DNA from: Pseudovibrio sp000156235
Lineage (GTDB): Bacteria > Pseudomonadota > Alphaproteobacteria > Rhizobiales > Stappiaceae
NCBI RefSeq assembly: GCF_000156235.1
Contig: NZ_DS996809.1
Coordinates: 310,001-374,000 of the forward strand
Direction: 5' to 3'
DNA: 64,000 nucleotides
Shown here in pieces: positions 17,805-26,964 of this stretch (positions within the stretch are counted from its first letter, which is position 1; each line of letters opens with the position of its first letter). The position numbers and the translations under genes were made by a program. The notes below the pieces were generated by a model. It searched no databases, had not been told where the DNA came from, and worked only from the letters and a program-made list of their open reading frames with translations.

Positions 17805-19003
17805 TTGGCAGTCTCGGCAGTTTTCAGCTCGTTTTCCATGTCCGCAGCAGCGGCTTCAATTTTTTGGGCGAGCACGTCAATTTCTTCAGCGGTGATGGTC
17901 ATTGGCGGCATAATGCGGAGCACGTTGTCTCCCGCACCAACCGGCAGCAAGCCATTGTTGCGCATGTGAACCAGCAGCTGGGTGTTTGGAACCTTACATT
18001 TGAGGCCAAGCATCAGGCCCTCGCCGCGCACCAGTTCAAACACGTCGCCGTGCTGATCTACGATGCAGGCCAGCTTTTGCTTCAGCATCAGGCCTTTTTC
18101 CTGAACAGCTTCGAGAAAGCCCGGCTCCAGGACGGTTTCCATAACAGCAGTGCCGACAGCCATTGCCAGCGGGTTGCCGCCGAATGTTGTGCCATGCACG
18201 CCCGGCACCATGCCGCTGGCCGCTTCATTGGTTGCGAGGAACGCCCCCATCGGGAAGCCACCGCCGATGCCTTTTGCGATCGCCATCAGGTCTGGTGCAA
18301 CACCAGCCCATTCGTGGGCAAAGAGCTTGCCGGTACGACCAACGCCGGTCTGGATCTCGTCATAGATCAGCAGCAGGTCGTTTTCATCACAGATCTCACG
18401 CAAGCCCTTCAGGAAAGCTGGATCCATAGAGCGGATGCCGCCTTCGCCCTGAACTGGCTCCAGCATGATGGCTGCGGTTTCCGGGCCAACTATCTTTTTG
18501 ACTGCTTCCAGATCGCCAGCCGGCACCTGATCAAAACCTTCTGGTGCTGGACCGAAGCCTTCCAGATACTTCTGCTGACCACCAGCAGCCAGAGCTGCCA
18601 TGGTTCTGCCGTGGAACGCATTTTCAAAGGTGATAATGCGGTTCTTTTCCGGATTGCCCTTGGCAAAGTGGTAGCGACGCGCTGCCTTCATGGCACCTTC
18701 AGTCGCTTCCGTACCGGAGTTGGTAAAGAACACAACATCCGCAAAGGTGTTGTCTGTCAGCAGCTTTGCGAGCTTTTCACCCTCTGGAATGGTGTAGAGG
18801 TTGGTGACGTGCCACAGCTTTTCAGCCTGGCCTTTCAGCGCCTCAACGAGCTTTGGATGCGCATGACCCAAGCCGGAGACGGCGATACCCGAGGCACAAT
18901 CCATGTATCGTCGACCATCAGCCGCATAAAGCCAGACACCTTCCCCACGCTCAAACGCCAGGTCTGAACGTGCATAAGTCTGCATTAGCGACGAAGTCGT
19001 CAT
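17801..19003 (-). CDS. argD: Acetylornithine aminotransferase
   Basis: This PLP enzyme converts N-acetylglutamate semialdehyde to N-acetylornithine and may also act in lysine synthesis. The 400-residue protein has NSGTEATEGAMKAAR, FHGRTMAA, the PLP Asp in YDEIQTGVGRTG, the PLP Lys in AIAKGIGGGFPMGA and HGTTFGGNPLAMA. It is the first gene of argD-argF(-hslO). A ribosome site (GAGGAGTGAG) precedes the ATG at 19003. A leader with possible terminator lies upstream. Confidence 0.95.
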   Translation of the reverse strand: MTTSSLMQTYARSDLAFERGEGVWLYAADGRRYMDCASGIAVSGLGHAHPKLVEALKGQAEKLWHVTNLYTIPEGEKLAKLLTDNTFADVVFFTNSGTEATEGAMKAARRYHFAKGNPEKNRIITFENAFHGRTMAALAAGGQQKYLEGFGPAPEGFDQVPAGDLEAVKKIVGPETAAIMLEPVQGEGGIRSMDPAFLKGLREICDENDLLLIYDEIQTGVGRTGKLFAHEWAGVAPDLMAIAKGIGGGFPMGAFLATNEAASGMVPGVHGTTFGGNPLAMAVGTAVMETVLEPGFLEAVQEKGLMLKQKLACIVDQHGDVFELVRGEGLMLGLKCKVPNTQLLVHMRNNGLLPVGAGDNVLRIMPPMTITAEEIDVLAQKIEAAAADMENELKTAETAK

Positions 19004-19113
19004 TTCTCACTCCTCATGGATTGAGCACTCTGCTCAAAAATCTTGGTTGCTACAAAAACAAAAAACGCCATCTGGCGCTTCATTCAACACCCGAAGGTGT
19101 CCGGTTGTAAGGA
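19004..19113 (-). promoter_or_regulatory. Candidate attenuator leader of argDF
   Basis: The predicted leader holds two hairpins. The first (19087-19100) is ACACC with an extra-stable UUCG loop and GGTGT. The second (19064-19079) is a short AGCGCC/GGCGTT stem followed on the minus strand by six T, G, and five T, like an intrinsic terminator about 60 bases before argD. A 12-codon frame beginning at the presumed transcript start and ending at the first hairpin has no arginine codons. Attenuation is inference. Confidence 0.35.
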
Positions 19114-19120
19114 AGGCGAC

Positions 19121-19150
19121 ATATAAACCGCGTTCCCTCAGGGCAGTCAA
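19121..19150 (-). promoter_or_regulatory. Sigma-70-like promoter of argDF
   Basis: On the minus strand TTGACT (19150-19145) and TTATAT (19126-19121) are spaced by 18 bases, a good match to a housekeeping promoter. The predicted start of transcription is near 19113. Confidence 0.5.
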
Positions 19151-19820
19151 TAACACGTATTGCCAGCAATACCTTACTCCTGTTCAGGAATGGGCAGCCG
19201 GCTTTTTGTGCTTCCTATCGGTGCATTCCGGTTGGTCTGCTACCTGAGGAAGGGCACATTGTGGCATTTTTAAATGGTGGAGTAGAGGTCTAATCCCCTC
19301 TTCACTGGCCAGTTTTTTTCCATATCTCTTAAGGTTTATTCAATACACCTCTAGCGTGTACCGCGTCATATGAAGGTGTCATTCGGCGAGTGCATCTGCA
19401 CTGCAATTTGTAGTTTACTAGTGTTTTTTACTAGTTGTTTTTCAGTGGTAAATATATGTATTAAATATCAACGGGGTAACGCTATCAGCTCTTACTTTGT
19501 GTTGGAAAGAATGCGGTGGAACTTGGTTTAACAAACAGCTCCTATTCTTTAGATTGATAATCTTCTCCCACCACAAGAAGGCTGTTATAGGTAAGTAGTA
19601 GTACGGCAATTCTGGGGAAAACCAGAGTCTTCCCCACCTCAATTCTTTGAGGTTATTGCTCGTAGGAACGCCGATATAGTACTGTGCGATAAGAGTTATA
19701 CACCATCTCGTAGTTACTGAACGCTGCAAGCACACACGCTCAGGTTAGCGGCAAATTCGGATACGTCCGAGCTGAGCGAATACTGTTTTGCGCGCCACTG
19801 AAGGAAGACGGGGGCCTTTA
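19151..19820. other. Long AT-rich intergenic region between argD and gcrA
   Basis: No convincing gene lies here. A 97-codon minus-strand frame at 19442-19735 is aromatic- and Cys-rich with no ribosome site and is probably chance. The region should hold the gcrA promoter; I did not find a clear one. Confidence 0.5.
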
Positions 19821-20381
19821 ATGAGCTGGACAGCAGAACGTGTAGAGTTACTAACCAAGCTTTGGGCAGACGGGTTAAGCGCAAGCCAGATCGCTGGGGA
19901 GCTAGGCAATGTGACCCGAAATGCCGTAATTGGTAAGGTTCACCGGCTCGGGCTTTCAGGGCGTGCTAAATCAGGGGGCGGTGCAACCAAGACGAGAAAG
20001 GCAACTGCCCCAGCGGCAAGAACAGCTTCTCCAATTAAACCGACAGTGACCGAAGCGGTCGCAGCAGCAGCTCCCTCTCCTACTCCTCGACAAGTTCAGC
20101 CAACAGTGGCAGGCGCCAACGCTCTTAAAGTTGAGCCAATTGAAACGATCGAGACCGAAATCGCTCCCGTCCCAGTCGCAGAAATCTTTATTCCGGTTTC
20201 CGAACGCGCATCCATCCTGACATTGAACGAACGCACCTGTAAGTGGCCAATTGGCGATCCGGGTTCTGAAGACTTCTACTTCTGCGGTCGTCAGTCAGAT
20301 GCAGGCACACCGTATTGCGCGCATCACCGCAGCATTGCCTATCAGCCAGTCAGCGACCGCCGCAACCGCCGCGCCAGCTAA
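19821..20381 (+). CDS. gcrA: Cell-cycle regulator GcrA
   Basis: GcrA is a sigma70 co-activator that reads CcrM-methylated GANTC sites and controls cell-cycle genes in Alphaproteobacteria. The N-terminal WTAERVELLTKLW plus GLSASQIAGELG and TRNAVIGKVHRLGL form the family DNA-binding part. An Ala/Pro/Thr-rich linker follows, then the C-terminal RNA-polymerase-interacting domain with CKWPIGDPG, YFCGR and YCAHH. At 186 residues it is normal. The ATG at 19821 gives the canonical MSWTAERV start. Confidence 0.96.
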   Translation: MSWTAERVELLTKLWADGLSASQIAGELGNVTRNAVIGKVHRLGLSGRAKSGGGATKTRKATAPAARTASPIKPTVTEAVAAAAPSPTPRQVQPTVAGANALKVEPIETIETEIAPVPVAEIFIPVSERASILTLNERTCKWPIGDPGSEDFYFCGRQSDAGTPYCAHHRSIAYQPVSDRRNRRAS

Positions 20382-20406
20382 AATAGACTGACAGCAAGCG
20401 TTATGA

Positions 20407-20430
20407 GCCGGGTCCAGTGCCCGGCTTTTT
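20407..20430 (+). terminator. Terminator of gcrA
   Basis: A 6-bp GC stem (GCCGGG/CCCGGC) with a 7-base loop is followed by five T. An outer repeat GACAGCAA/TTGCTGTC surrounds it. Confidence 0.8.
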
Positions 20431-20477
20431 GCTGTCTGAGTGCCTGTTTTGTAACGACTATCCGCCTGTGACTGCGT

Positions 20478-20948
20478 TTAGTGCTTCTGAGCGCTGAAGG
20501 TTTGGCGGGTGACGTTGCCCCAGTACGGATCGTTGTAGCTGTCTTCCTGATAGTGGCCTGAGGTGTAGTCGTTCACCACAGCGCGCCAGAAGGCGGTGGC
20601 GTGGTCAGCGCCTTCAATCTGTTTGATTTGCCAGTTGCCGGGCATCTGATCAAACAGCGCGCTGGCAAACTGCAGGCCCAGCTTGTGTCGGCGGTAGTAA
20701 GGCACGACGTAGAACTCGCAGACTTCGAACCCCTCCTGCTCCTCCTGCTTGATGGCCGCCAGTCCTGCCGGGAGGTCGTTGCTGTACACCAGATAGCCGG
20801 TGATGTTGCCTTCCAGCAGCGTGTCCTTGGCGAACAGGCCGTTGGCGTCAGGCTGTTTGTGCGTGAGAGGCGAGAACTCTGCCTCGTAAGCCTGGCAGAG
20901 ATTGTCGTAGATATGAGCGGTTGCTCTATCAACCGTCTTGATTTTCAT
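20478..20948 (-). CDS. GNAT-family N-acetyltransferase
   Basis: The 156-residue protein has the acetyl-CoA fold: beta-strands in GYLVYSNDLPAGLAAIK and EVCEFYVVPYYRRHKLG (motif A, R/Q-x-x-G/A-like YRRHKLG) and a last strand near IEGADHATAFWRAVV. The acyl acceptor is unknown. It lies 77 bases downstream of phoB on the same strand and could be the tail of the phosphate operon. Confidence 0.75.
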   Translation of the reverse strand: MKIKTVDRATAHIYDNLCQAYEAEFSPLTHKQPDANGLFAKDTLLEGNITGYLVYSNDLPAGLAAIKQEEQEGFEVCEFYVVPYYRRHKLGLQFASALFDQMPGNWQIKQIEGADHATAFWRAVVNDYTSGHYQEDSYNDPYWGNVTRQTFSAQKH

Positions 20949-21025
20949 TTGTTATCCGCATTGTTTTTAGTCTGCATCTCCGGATCAGAGATGCAGTTTC
21001 ATAATGCGCATATAGCAGAAATCGA

Positions 21026-21721
21026 TTACCCGACAGCAAACTGGTCGTTGAAAGCGTATCCGGCGCCGCGGACGGTGCGGATCGGGTCTTTCATGCGGCC
21101 CTTGTTGATGGCTTTGCGCAGGCGGCCCACATGGACGTCGACAGTGCGCTCATCCACGTAAACATCATGTCCCCACACACCGTCGAGCAGTTGCTCGCGG
21201 GAGTAGACGCGGCCCGGAGCACTCATGAGGAACTCCAGCAGGCGGAACTCGGTTGGGCCGAGGTGGATTTCACGGCCAGTTCTGCGTACGCGGTGGGTTT
21301 CACGGTCCAGCTCAATATCACCGGACTTGAGCATGGTGGAGACAACTTCCGGCAATGCACGGCGGAAGATCGCTCGCACGCGGGCCATAAGCTCCGGAAT
21401 GGAGAAAGGTTTGACGACGTAATCATCCGCTCCGGTTGCCAGACCACGAATGCGTTCAGACTCTTCACCACGCGCTGTGAGCATGATGATTGGCATGCGT
21501 TCGGTTTCTGAACGTGCCCGCAGACGGCGGCAAAGCTCGATACCGGAGAGGCCGGGCAGCATCCAGTCCAGCAAGAGCAGGTCCGGCTGGCTTTCCTGCA
21601 GCAGGAGTTCTGCCTCATCTCCTCTTGCGCATACGTCGACATTGTAGCCTTCCGCTTCGAGATTGTATCTCAGCAGCAGGCTTAACGGTTCTTCGTCTTC
21701 TACAATCAGTATCTTAGGCAT
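21026..21721 (-). CDS. phoB: Phosphate regulon response regulator PhoB
   Basis: PhoB activates phosphate-starvation genes by binding Pho boxes. The 231-residue OmpR-type regulator has the receiver acid cluster VEDEEPL, phospho-Asp in LLLLDWMLPG, the Lys in VVKPFSIPEL, and a winged-helix DNA-binding domain with YSREQLLDGVWG and TVDVHVGRLRKAI. It is the last pho gene of the cluster, downstream of phoU. Confidence 0.95.
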   Translation of the reverse strand: MPKILIVEDEEPLSLLLRYNLEAEGYNVDVCARGDEAELLLQESQPDLLLLDWMLPGLSGIELCRRLRARSETERMPIIMLTARGEESERIRGLATGADDYVVKPFSIPELMARVRAIFRRALPEVVSTMLKSGDIELDRETHRVRRTGREIHLGPTEFRLLEFLMSAPGRVYSREQLLDGVWGHDVYVDERTVDVHVGRLRKAINKGRMKDPIRTVRGAGYAFNDQFAVG

Positions 21722-21941
21722 ACCCTAGTGCTCTCTTTGCACCTTCTGTTGTAAAGCAGTTTACCGTCATCACTGTGCATGTAAACCACTTTAACCTTTT
21801 GTAGTTGCGTCTTTTCTTATCAGAAACGCGAAGCCGCCCTCTGATTTGACACATGAAGTGCCGCATAATGAACCCGGCACTCCAAACCTTGTTCAACGTG
21901 GTCGCCTTCCGGGCTTGCAGCTTCCCGGAGAGCGGCACGTC

Positions 21942-22646
21942 TCAGACAGCGCTGCTGTCTGCCAGTTCGTCCGTTTTTGGACGATCAGCCGGAAGCTGAT
22001 TTCCGGAGATCATGTAGTAGATGTTCTCGGCAATGTTGGTCGCATGGTCACCGATGCGCTCAATGTTCTTTGCACAGAACAGCAGGTGGGCGCACATGGT
22101 GATAGAGCGTGGATCTTCCATCATGTAAGTGAGCAGCTGACGAAACAGACTGGTGTACAGCGCATCGACCTCATCATCGCGCAGATGTACGCGCTGGACG
22201 ACTTCCAAATCACCGGAGGTGTAGGCATCCAGAACGGCTTTGAGCTGTTCCAGCGCCAGATCAGACATGTGCTCCACGCCGACAGCAAGCTGCTTGTTGT
22301 TGAACTCACTCTCAATTGCGAGCGTCCGCTTTGCAATGTTCTTGGCCATGTCGCCAACGCGCTCCAGATCGTTGGAGATGCGCATGGCGGCGATGATGTC
22401 GCGCAGATCGCTTGCCATCGGCTGGCGGCGTGCGATCACGGAGATGCACAGCTCTTCCAGCTCGGCCTGCATGTTGTCGAGGCGCCTGTCCGCCGCAATG
22501 GTGCGGGTTGCCAGCTCGCGGTCCTGTCGCAGCAGTGCGCTGACCGCATCATGTACCAGCGTTTCTGCGAGGCCGCCCATTTCGACGACACGACCGGCCA
22601 ACTCTTTCAGTTCTTCATTGAAGGACGAGACGATATGATCTTTCAT
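21942..22646 (-). CDS. phoU: Phosphate signalling protein PhoU
   Basis: PhoU links the Pst transporter to PhoR and damps the response when phosphate is plentiful. The 234-residue helical protein has two three-helix repeats with the family signatures ISNDLERVGDMAKNIAKR and CAKNIERIGDHATNIAE, which carry the metal-binding E/DxxxD residues. It follows pstB by 35 bases. 220 bases without a gene separate it from phoB and contain only short hairpins. Confidence 0.96.
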   Translation of the reverse strand: MKDHIVSSFNEELKELAGRVVEMGGLAETLVHDAVSALLRQDRELATRTIAADRRLDNMQAELEELCISVIARRQPMASDLRDIIAAMRISNDLERVGDMAKNIAKRTLAIESEFNNKQLAVGVEHMSDLALEQLKAVLDAYTSGDLEVVQRVHLRDDEVDALYTSLFRQLLTYMMEDPRSITMCAHLLFCAKNIERIGDHATNIAENIYYMISGNQLPADRPKTDELADSSAV

Positions 22647-22681
22647 CGGATGATCTCCTTAGACCTCCTTGCCTATTATTT

Positions 22682-23521
22682 TTAACCGAAACGGCCAGTG
22701 ATGTAATCCTGCGTGCGCTGGTCTTTGGGGTTGGTGAAGATGTCGTTGGTCAGCCCCTCTTCCACCAGTGTTCCCAAGTGGAAGAATGCAGTGCGCTGCG
22801 AAACACGCGCTGCCTGCTGCATGGAGTGGGTTACGATCACGATGGTGTAGTTCTGGCGCAGCTCGTCGATCAGCTCTTCCACTTTTGCGGTGGCGATCGG
22901 GTCAAGCGCAGAACATGGCTCATCCATCAGGATCACTTCCGGAGACACAGCGATTGCGCGCGCGATGCACAGGCGCTGCTGCTGACCACCGGAGAGTCCG
23001 GTTCCCGGCTCATCCAGACGGTCTTTCACTTCCTCAAACAGACCGGCGCGCTGCAGGGAGCTGGCGACGATCTCTTCCAGATCGGCCTTGCTTTGTGCCA
23101 GACCGTGAATGCGTGGGCCGTAAGCCACGTTCTCAAAGATGGACTTCGGGAACGGGTTCGGCTTCTGGAACACCATGCCAACGCGGGCACGCAGTTCCAC
23201 TACATCAATGCGTGGGTCGTAGACGTCATCGTTGTCGAGAAGGATGTCACCTTCCACGCGGCAGATATCGATGGTGTCGTTCATGCGGTTGAGGCAGCGC
23301 AGGAAGGTGGACTTGCCGCAACCGGATGGACCGATCAGCGCGGTCACCTGATTTTTGCGCACATCCAGATCCACACCATGCAGGGCCTGCTTGTCGCCGT
23401 AAAACACTTTTACGTCACGGCCACGCATTTTGAGCGTTTCGCCTTCAGCTGATACGGCTGGTGGCGCGCTTATTGTTGTATCCATTGCACTCTCGGTGTC
23501 TGTGGTCATTTCCAATGCCAT
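22682..23521 (-). CDS. pstB: Phosphate ABC transporter ATP-binding protein PstB
   Basis: The ATPase of the high-affinity phosphate importer has Walker A GPSGCGKST, signature LSGGQQQRLCIARA, Walker B VILMDEPCSALDP and the switch His in VTHSM. A short variable N-terminus precedes the ABC domain. I placed the start at 23521, 16 bases after the pstA stop with AAGG upstream; the frame is open to 23584 inside pstA. Confidence 0.96.
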   Translation of the reverse strand: MALEMTTDTESAMDTTISAPPAVSAEGETLKMRGRDVKVFYGDKQALHGVDLDVRKNQVTALIGPSGCGKSTFLRCLNRMNDTIDICRVEGDILLDNDDVYDPRIDVVELRARVGMVFQKPNPFPKSIFENVAYGPRIHGLAQSKADLEEIVASSLQRAGLFEEVKDRLDEPGTGLSGGQQQRLCIARAIAVSPEVILMDEPCSALDPIATAKVEELIDELRQNYTIVIVTHSMQQAARVSQRTAFFHLGTLVEEGLTNDIFTNPKDQRTQDYITGRFG

Positions 23522-23537
23522 GATCTTGCCTTTCAAA

Positions 23538-25385
23538 TCACCAGCGGCGCTCAAAACGTTTACGAAGGACGATTGCGATTGCATTCATCGAGATCAGGAA
23601 GCCGAGCAGCACCATGATCGCGGCAGAGGTTTTCTGCTGGAAGGCCGGTTCGGGGAAGTCTGCCCACATGAAGATCTGAACCGGCAGCACGGTCGACGGA
23701 TCCACCGGGCTTGCCGGGATATCGACGATGAAAGCCACCATGCCGATCATGAGAAGCGGTGCGGTTTCGCCCAATGCCTGTGCCATGCCGATGATAGTTC
23801 CAGTCAATATACCCGGCATTGCCAGTGGCAGCACATGGTGGAACACGGCCTGCAAGCGGGAAGCTCCAACACCCAGTGCAGCTTCGCGGATGCTAGGCGG
23901 CACGGCCTGAAGGGCTGCGCGGGAGGCGATGATGATGGTTGGCAGCGTCATGAGCGCCAGCACCATACCGCCGACGACCGGCGCGGATCGCGGCAAGCCG
24001 AAGACGTTGAGGAACACTGCCAGACCAAGCAGACCGAAGACGATCGATGGCACGGCTGCCAGGTTGTTGATGTTCACCTCAATCAGGTGGGTCCAGCGGT
24101 TCTTAGGCGCGAACTCTTCCAGATAAATCGCAGCGGCCACACCAATCGGGAATGACAGAGACAAGGTAACGAGCATGGTCCAAAAGGAACCAACTGCTGC
24201 ACCCCAGATACCGGCCATTTCAGGTTCACGGCTTGCACCGGACTTGAAGAAGATGGAGTTCCACTGGTTCTCGATGGTGCCTTTGGAGACCAGATAGTCC
24301 GTGTAGGCGATCTCTTTATCAGAGAACTTGCGGAAGCTTTCCGGTGTTTCCAGCTCTTCAATGCCCCATTGGCCAGCAGCGACGGCTGCATCGGAGCTGA
24401 GCGGGATGAAGGCGGTGCCGGTGACGCTGGTTGGCGTGACCTTTTCCGCTTTGATGGTGCCGCCATTCACGTTCACGAAGAAGCTTGGCATCTTGTTGTT
24501 GAGTGTGCCGCCATTTTCAATATTGGCAAGATGGCCCTGCAGAACAGCCAGTTCCGCCTTCCGGGTTTCCAGAGTTGCCTTGATTTTCTCGAGTGCTTCT
24601 CTGTTGCTCTCAACTTCAGAGGTCAGGCGCTGCACAACCAGCGGATCTTTTTCACTTTTCAGGCGGGTTTCGAGGCCTGTGATCTTGGTGTTGACGCTGA
24701 CTTCAGAACGGCCGCGGGCTTCGATCTTGTCAGAAAGCAGTGTGACTTCGTTCTCGTAGTAAGACTTGAGAGCGGCGATAAGCGCACCGAACTCCGGTTT
24801 CTCGGCGGTGATGGTCACCTGCCCTTCGGTTCCGGAAACGGTGGCTGCGCTTGTTGTGGTGATCTCGTTTTTCTGCGTGATCAGGCCTTTGACATAAAGG
24901 TCTGCGAAATCTGAAAGCGGGATAGCGACTGGACCGGTTCCACCCAGCATGGAAGTGTCAGCGACCACCTGCTTTTGCAGGATGACGTTGGCGCCGGAGG
25001 ACACCAGCGAGTACAGCACGCGGCGGTTTTTGCGGTCGGATGCAAATGGCAGTTCTGCCTTCAGACCATCGCGGATGATCTTGTTGTAGCTGGCGCCTGC
25101 CGGATTGGCTGGATCAACCTTTTCAGCACTCAGGTTCAGCGGCACGCTCACGTAGTTGTAGGTGAAGGCTGGCAGGCCAGTGCCGACAATTGTGAAGAGC
25201 AGCAGAACCAGAAAGGTTGCGGCCAATGCAATGGCACCGATGCCGTAAGCCTTGAAGCGCGCTTCCATGCTGTAGCGCTTTTTCAGGCGCTTGCGAGCTT
25301 CGTCTGTCGTATGGACGCCGGAAGGAATGCCTTTGACACGTCCGCCAATTGCGGAACCGGCAGTGTCCTGAGCGATATCAATCAT
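23538..25385 (-). CDS. pstA: Phosphate ABC permease PstA with a very long periplasmic insertion
   Basis: PstA is a membrane subunit of the phosphate importer. It is 615 residues long against about 280-300 in E. coli. TM1 is at 50-70; an insertion of about 320 residues follows, with a coiled-coil-like part at 200-292 (for example LEKIKATLETRKAELAVL); the normal permease core begins near 393 and contains the ATPase-coupling loop IREAALGVGASRLQAV. Alphaproteobacterial PstA proteins often have an N-terminal DUF3333-type region, but this one is long. It overlaps pstC by 8 bases. Confidence 0.93.
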   Translation of the reverse strand: MIDIAQDTAGSAIGGRVKGIPSGVHTTDEARKRLKKRYSMEARFKAYGIGAIALAATFLVLLLFTIVGTGLPAFTYNYVSVPLNLSAEKVDPANPAGASYNKIIRDGLKAELPFASDRKNRRVLYSLVSSGANVILQKQVVADTSMLGGTGPVAIPLSDFADLYVKGLITQKNEITTTSAATVSGTEGQVTITAEKPEFGALIAALKSYYENEVTLLSDKIEARGRSEVSVNTKITGLETRLKSEKDPLVVQRLTSEVESNREALEKIKATLETRKAELAVLQGHLANIENGGTLNNKMPSFFVNVNGGTIKAEKVTPTSVTGTAFIPLSSDAAVAAGQWGIEELETPESFRKFSDKEIAYTDYLVSKGTIENQWNSIFFKSGASREPEMAGIWGAAVGSFWTMLVTLSLSFPIGVAAAIYLEEFAPKNRWTHLIEVNINNLAAVPSIVFGLLGLAVFLNVFGLPRSAPVVGGMVLALMTLPTIIIASRAALQAVPPSIREAALGVGASRLQAVFHHVLPLAMPGILTGTIIGMAQALGETAPLLMIGMVAFIVDIPASPVDPSTVLPVQIFMWADFPEPAFQQKTSAAIMVLLGFLISMNAIAIVLRKRFERRW

Positions 25386-26766
25386 ACTGTTCCCTATATT
25401 TCTTCACGACGCGCAGAGCGAAGATGTTCAGAGCAAGTGTGATGCAGAAGAGGAGAAGACCGAGAGCAAACGCTGCGAGTGTTTTCGCGCTGTCGAACTC
25501 CTGGTCACCGACCAGCAAGGTGACGATTTGCACGGTCACGGTTGTTACTGCTTCCAGGGGATTCACTGTCATGTTGGCGGCCAAGCCTGCTGCCATCACC
25601 ACGATCATGGTTTCGCCAATGGCGCGGGAGATGGCGAGGATCAGCGCCGAGACGATGCCCGGCAGAGCCGCTGGCAGAACCACACGGCGAATGGTTTCGG
25701 ACTTGGTGGCACCAAGACCGGCAGAGCCATCACGCAGAGACTGAGGCACGGCGTTGATCACATCGTCAGACAGGGAGGAGACGAACGGGATGATCATGAT
25801 GCCCATGACAAGGCCAGCGGCCAGTGCACTTTCTGAGCTGACTGACAGGCCGATGCTTTCGCCCCAGCCGCGGATGAATGGTGCCACGGTGAGCGCAGCG
25901 AAGAAGCCGTAGACCACTGTTGGGATACCAGCCAGAATTTCCAGAACTGGCTTTGCGATTGCGCGGACCGGAGTGCTTGCGTAGTCAGAGAGGTAAATCG
26001 CTGAGAGCAAGCCGATTGGTGCAGCCACAATGATCGCGATTGCTGTGATCAGCATGGTGCCGACCAGAAGCGGGATTGCGCCGAAGATCTTGGTATTGGC
26101 TTCGCCGTGTTCTGCACCAGCGCCTTCAAACGCGCTTTGCGGGCTCCAGTGGGTGCCGAAGACGAAGTCCAGAATTGGGATCTGGCGGAAGAACATCAGG
26201 CTTTCAAAGATCAGTGAGAGCACGATGCCGATGGTGGTGAAGATCGCAACAGCGGAACACAGGATCAGCAATCCCATGACGGTGCGCTCGACAAAATGGC
26301 GAGCCCGCATTGTGGGGCGAATAGCACGGTTGCCGTACCACAAGCCGCCAAGCACGAGGCCAACCATAAGAACTGTTTTGAGGACAAAGGAGGTTTGGGC
26401 GAGCGAGGCGAACACCTCAGCTGCTTGTTCCTTGCCCGCATCGGAGAAGGCAACAATGCCGCCGAATGCGATGGCGCGGGCATCGCGCAGGAATGCCTGA
26501 AGTTCTGGTTTGGACAGTCCTTCAATCACCTCGGCGTTGGCGCTGATGACCATCATATCCAGCATGCGCGGCTCTACGACTGCCCATGCAATCAGGAGCA
26601 CAAATGCCGGAAGTGTGGACAGGATTGCCAGATACCCACCGTGGTAAGTTGGCCGGGAGTGAAGCACGGAAAGCTGGTGACCAGCGACCTGCAGAGCCCG
26701 GAAGCGTCCATAGACGTTAGCGGCTACGAAGACCAGTAGAAGAAGGGCAGCGTAAGTCCAGAACAT
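25378..26766 (-). CDS. pstC: Phosphate ABC permease PstC
   Basis: The second membrane subunit of the Pst importer, 462 residues, with an N-terminal extension of about 150 residues that adds TM helices at 1-20 and 48-68 compared with E. coli. The core carries the coupling loop LRDGSAGLGATKSETI and typical PstC segments such as PLVVGTMLITAIAIIVAAP-like helices. It follows pstS after a 198-base gap that holds a hairpin. Confidence 0.93.
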   Translation of the reverse strand: MFWTYAALLLLVFVAANVYGRFRALQVAGHQLSVLHSRPTYHGGYLAILSTLPAFVLLIAWAVVEPRMLDMMVISANAEVIEGLSKPELQAFLRDARAIAFGGIVAFSDAGKEQAAEVFASLAQTSFVLKTVLMVGLVLGGLWYGNRAIRPTMRARHFVERTVMGLLILCSAVAIFTTIGIVLSLIFESLMFFRQIPILDFVFGTHWSPQSAFEGAGAEHGEANTKIFGAIPLLVGTMLITAIAIIVAAPIGLLSAIYLSDYASTPVRAIAKPVLEILAGIPTVVYGFFAALTVAPFIRGWGESIGLSVSSESALAAGLVMGIMIIPFVSSLSDDVINAVPQSLRDGSAGLGATKSETIRRVVLPAALPGIVSALILAISRAIGETMIVVMAAGLAANMTVNPLEAVTTVTVQIVTLLVGDQEFDSAKTLAAFALGLLLFCITLALNIFALRVVKKYREQYD

Positions 26767-26922
26767 TTGATTGCGTCGCCTTATTTGGCTCTTCTGTCAG
26801 AGCGTATTTCTGCCTGCAGATCAGGCTTGTTATGCGGAAACACGCTGCAACTGTTATAGCGAATTCATGGTGTTTGTTTGGAAGCACCCGAACGCGCTGT
26901 CGACCTTTTGCGGATGCGTGAA

Positions 26923-26948
26923 AGCGGTCAGCTGAGGTGCTGACCGCT
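26923..26948 (-). terminator. Hairpin between pstS and pstC (partial terminator or mRNA stabiliser)
   Basis: A perfect 10-bp stem (AGCGGTCAGC/GCTGACCGCT) with a 6-base loop lies 16 bases after pstS. On the minus strand no T-run follows, so it more likely protects the pstS message or reduces downstream expression than stops it fully. Confidence 0.6.
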
Positions 26949-26964
26949 CTCTGATTTTTTGCAA

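Noticed and set aside
17864..18967. Long plus-strand frame opposite argD
   Set aside because: A shadow of argD; Cys/His-rich antisense composition, no domain recognised.
19363..19385. Two GTCAT repeats upstream of gcrA
   Set aside because: Spaced 13 bases rather than 11, so not a PhoB site.
19442..19735. 97-codon minus-strand frame between argD and gcrA
   Set aside because: No ribosome site, atypical composition, no family features; probably chance in AT-rich DNA.
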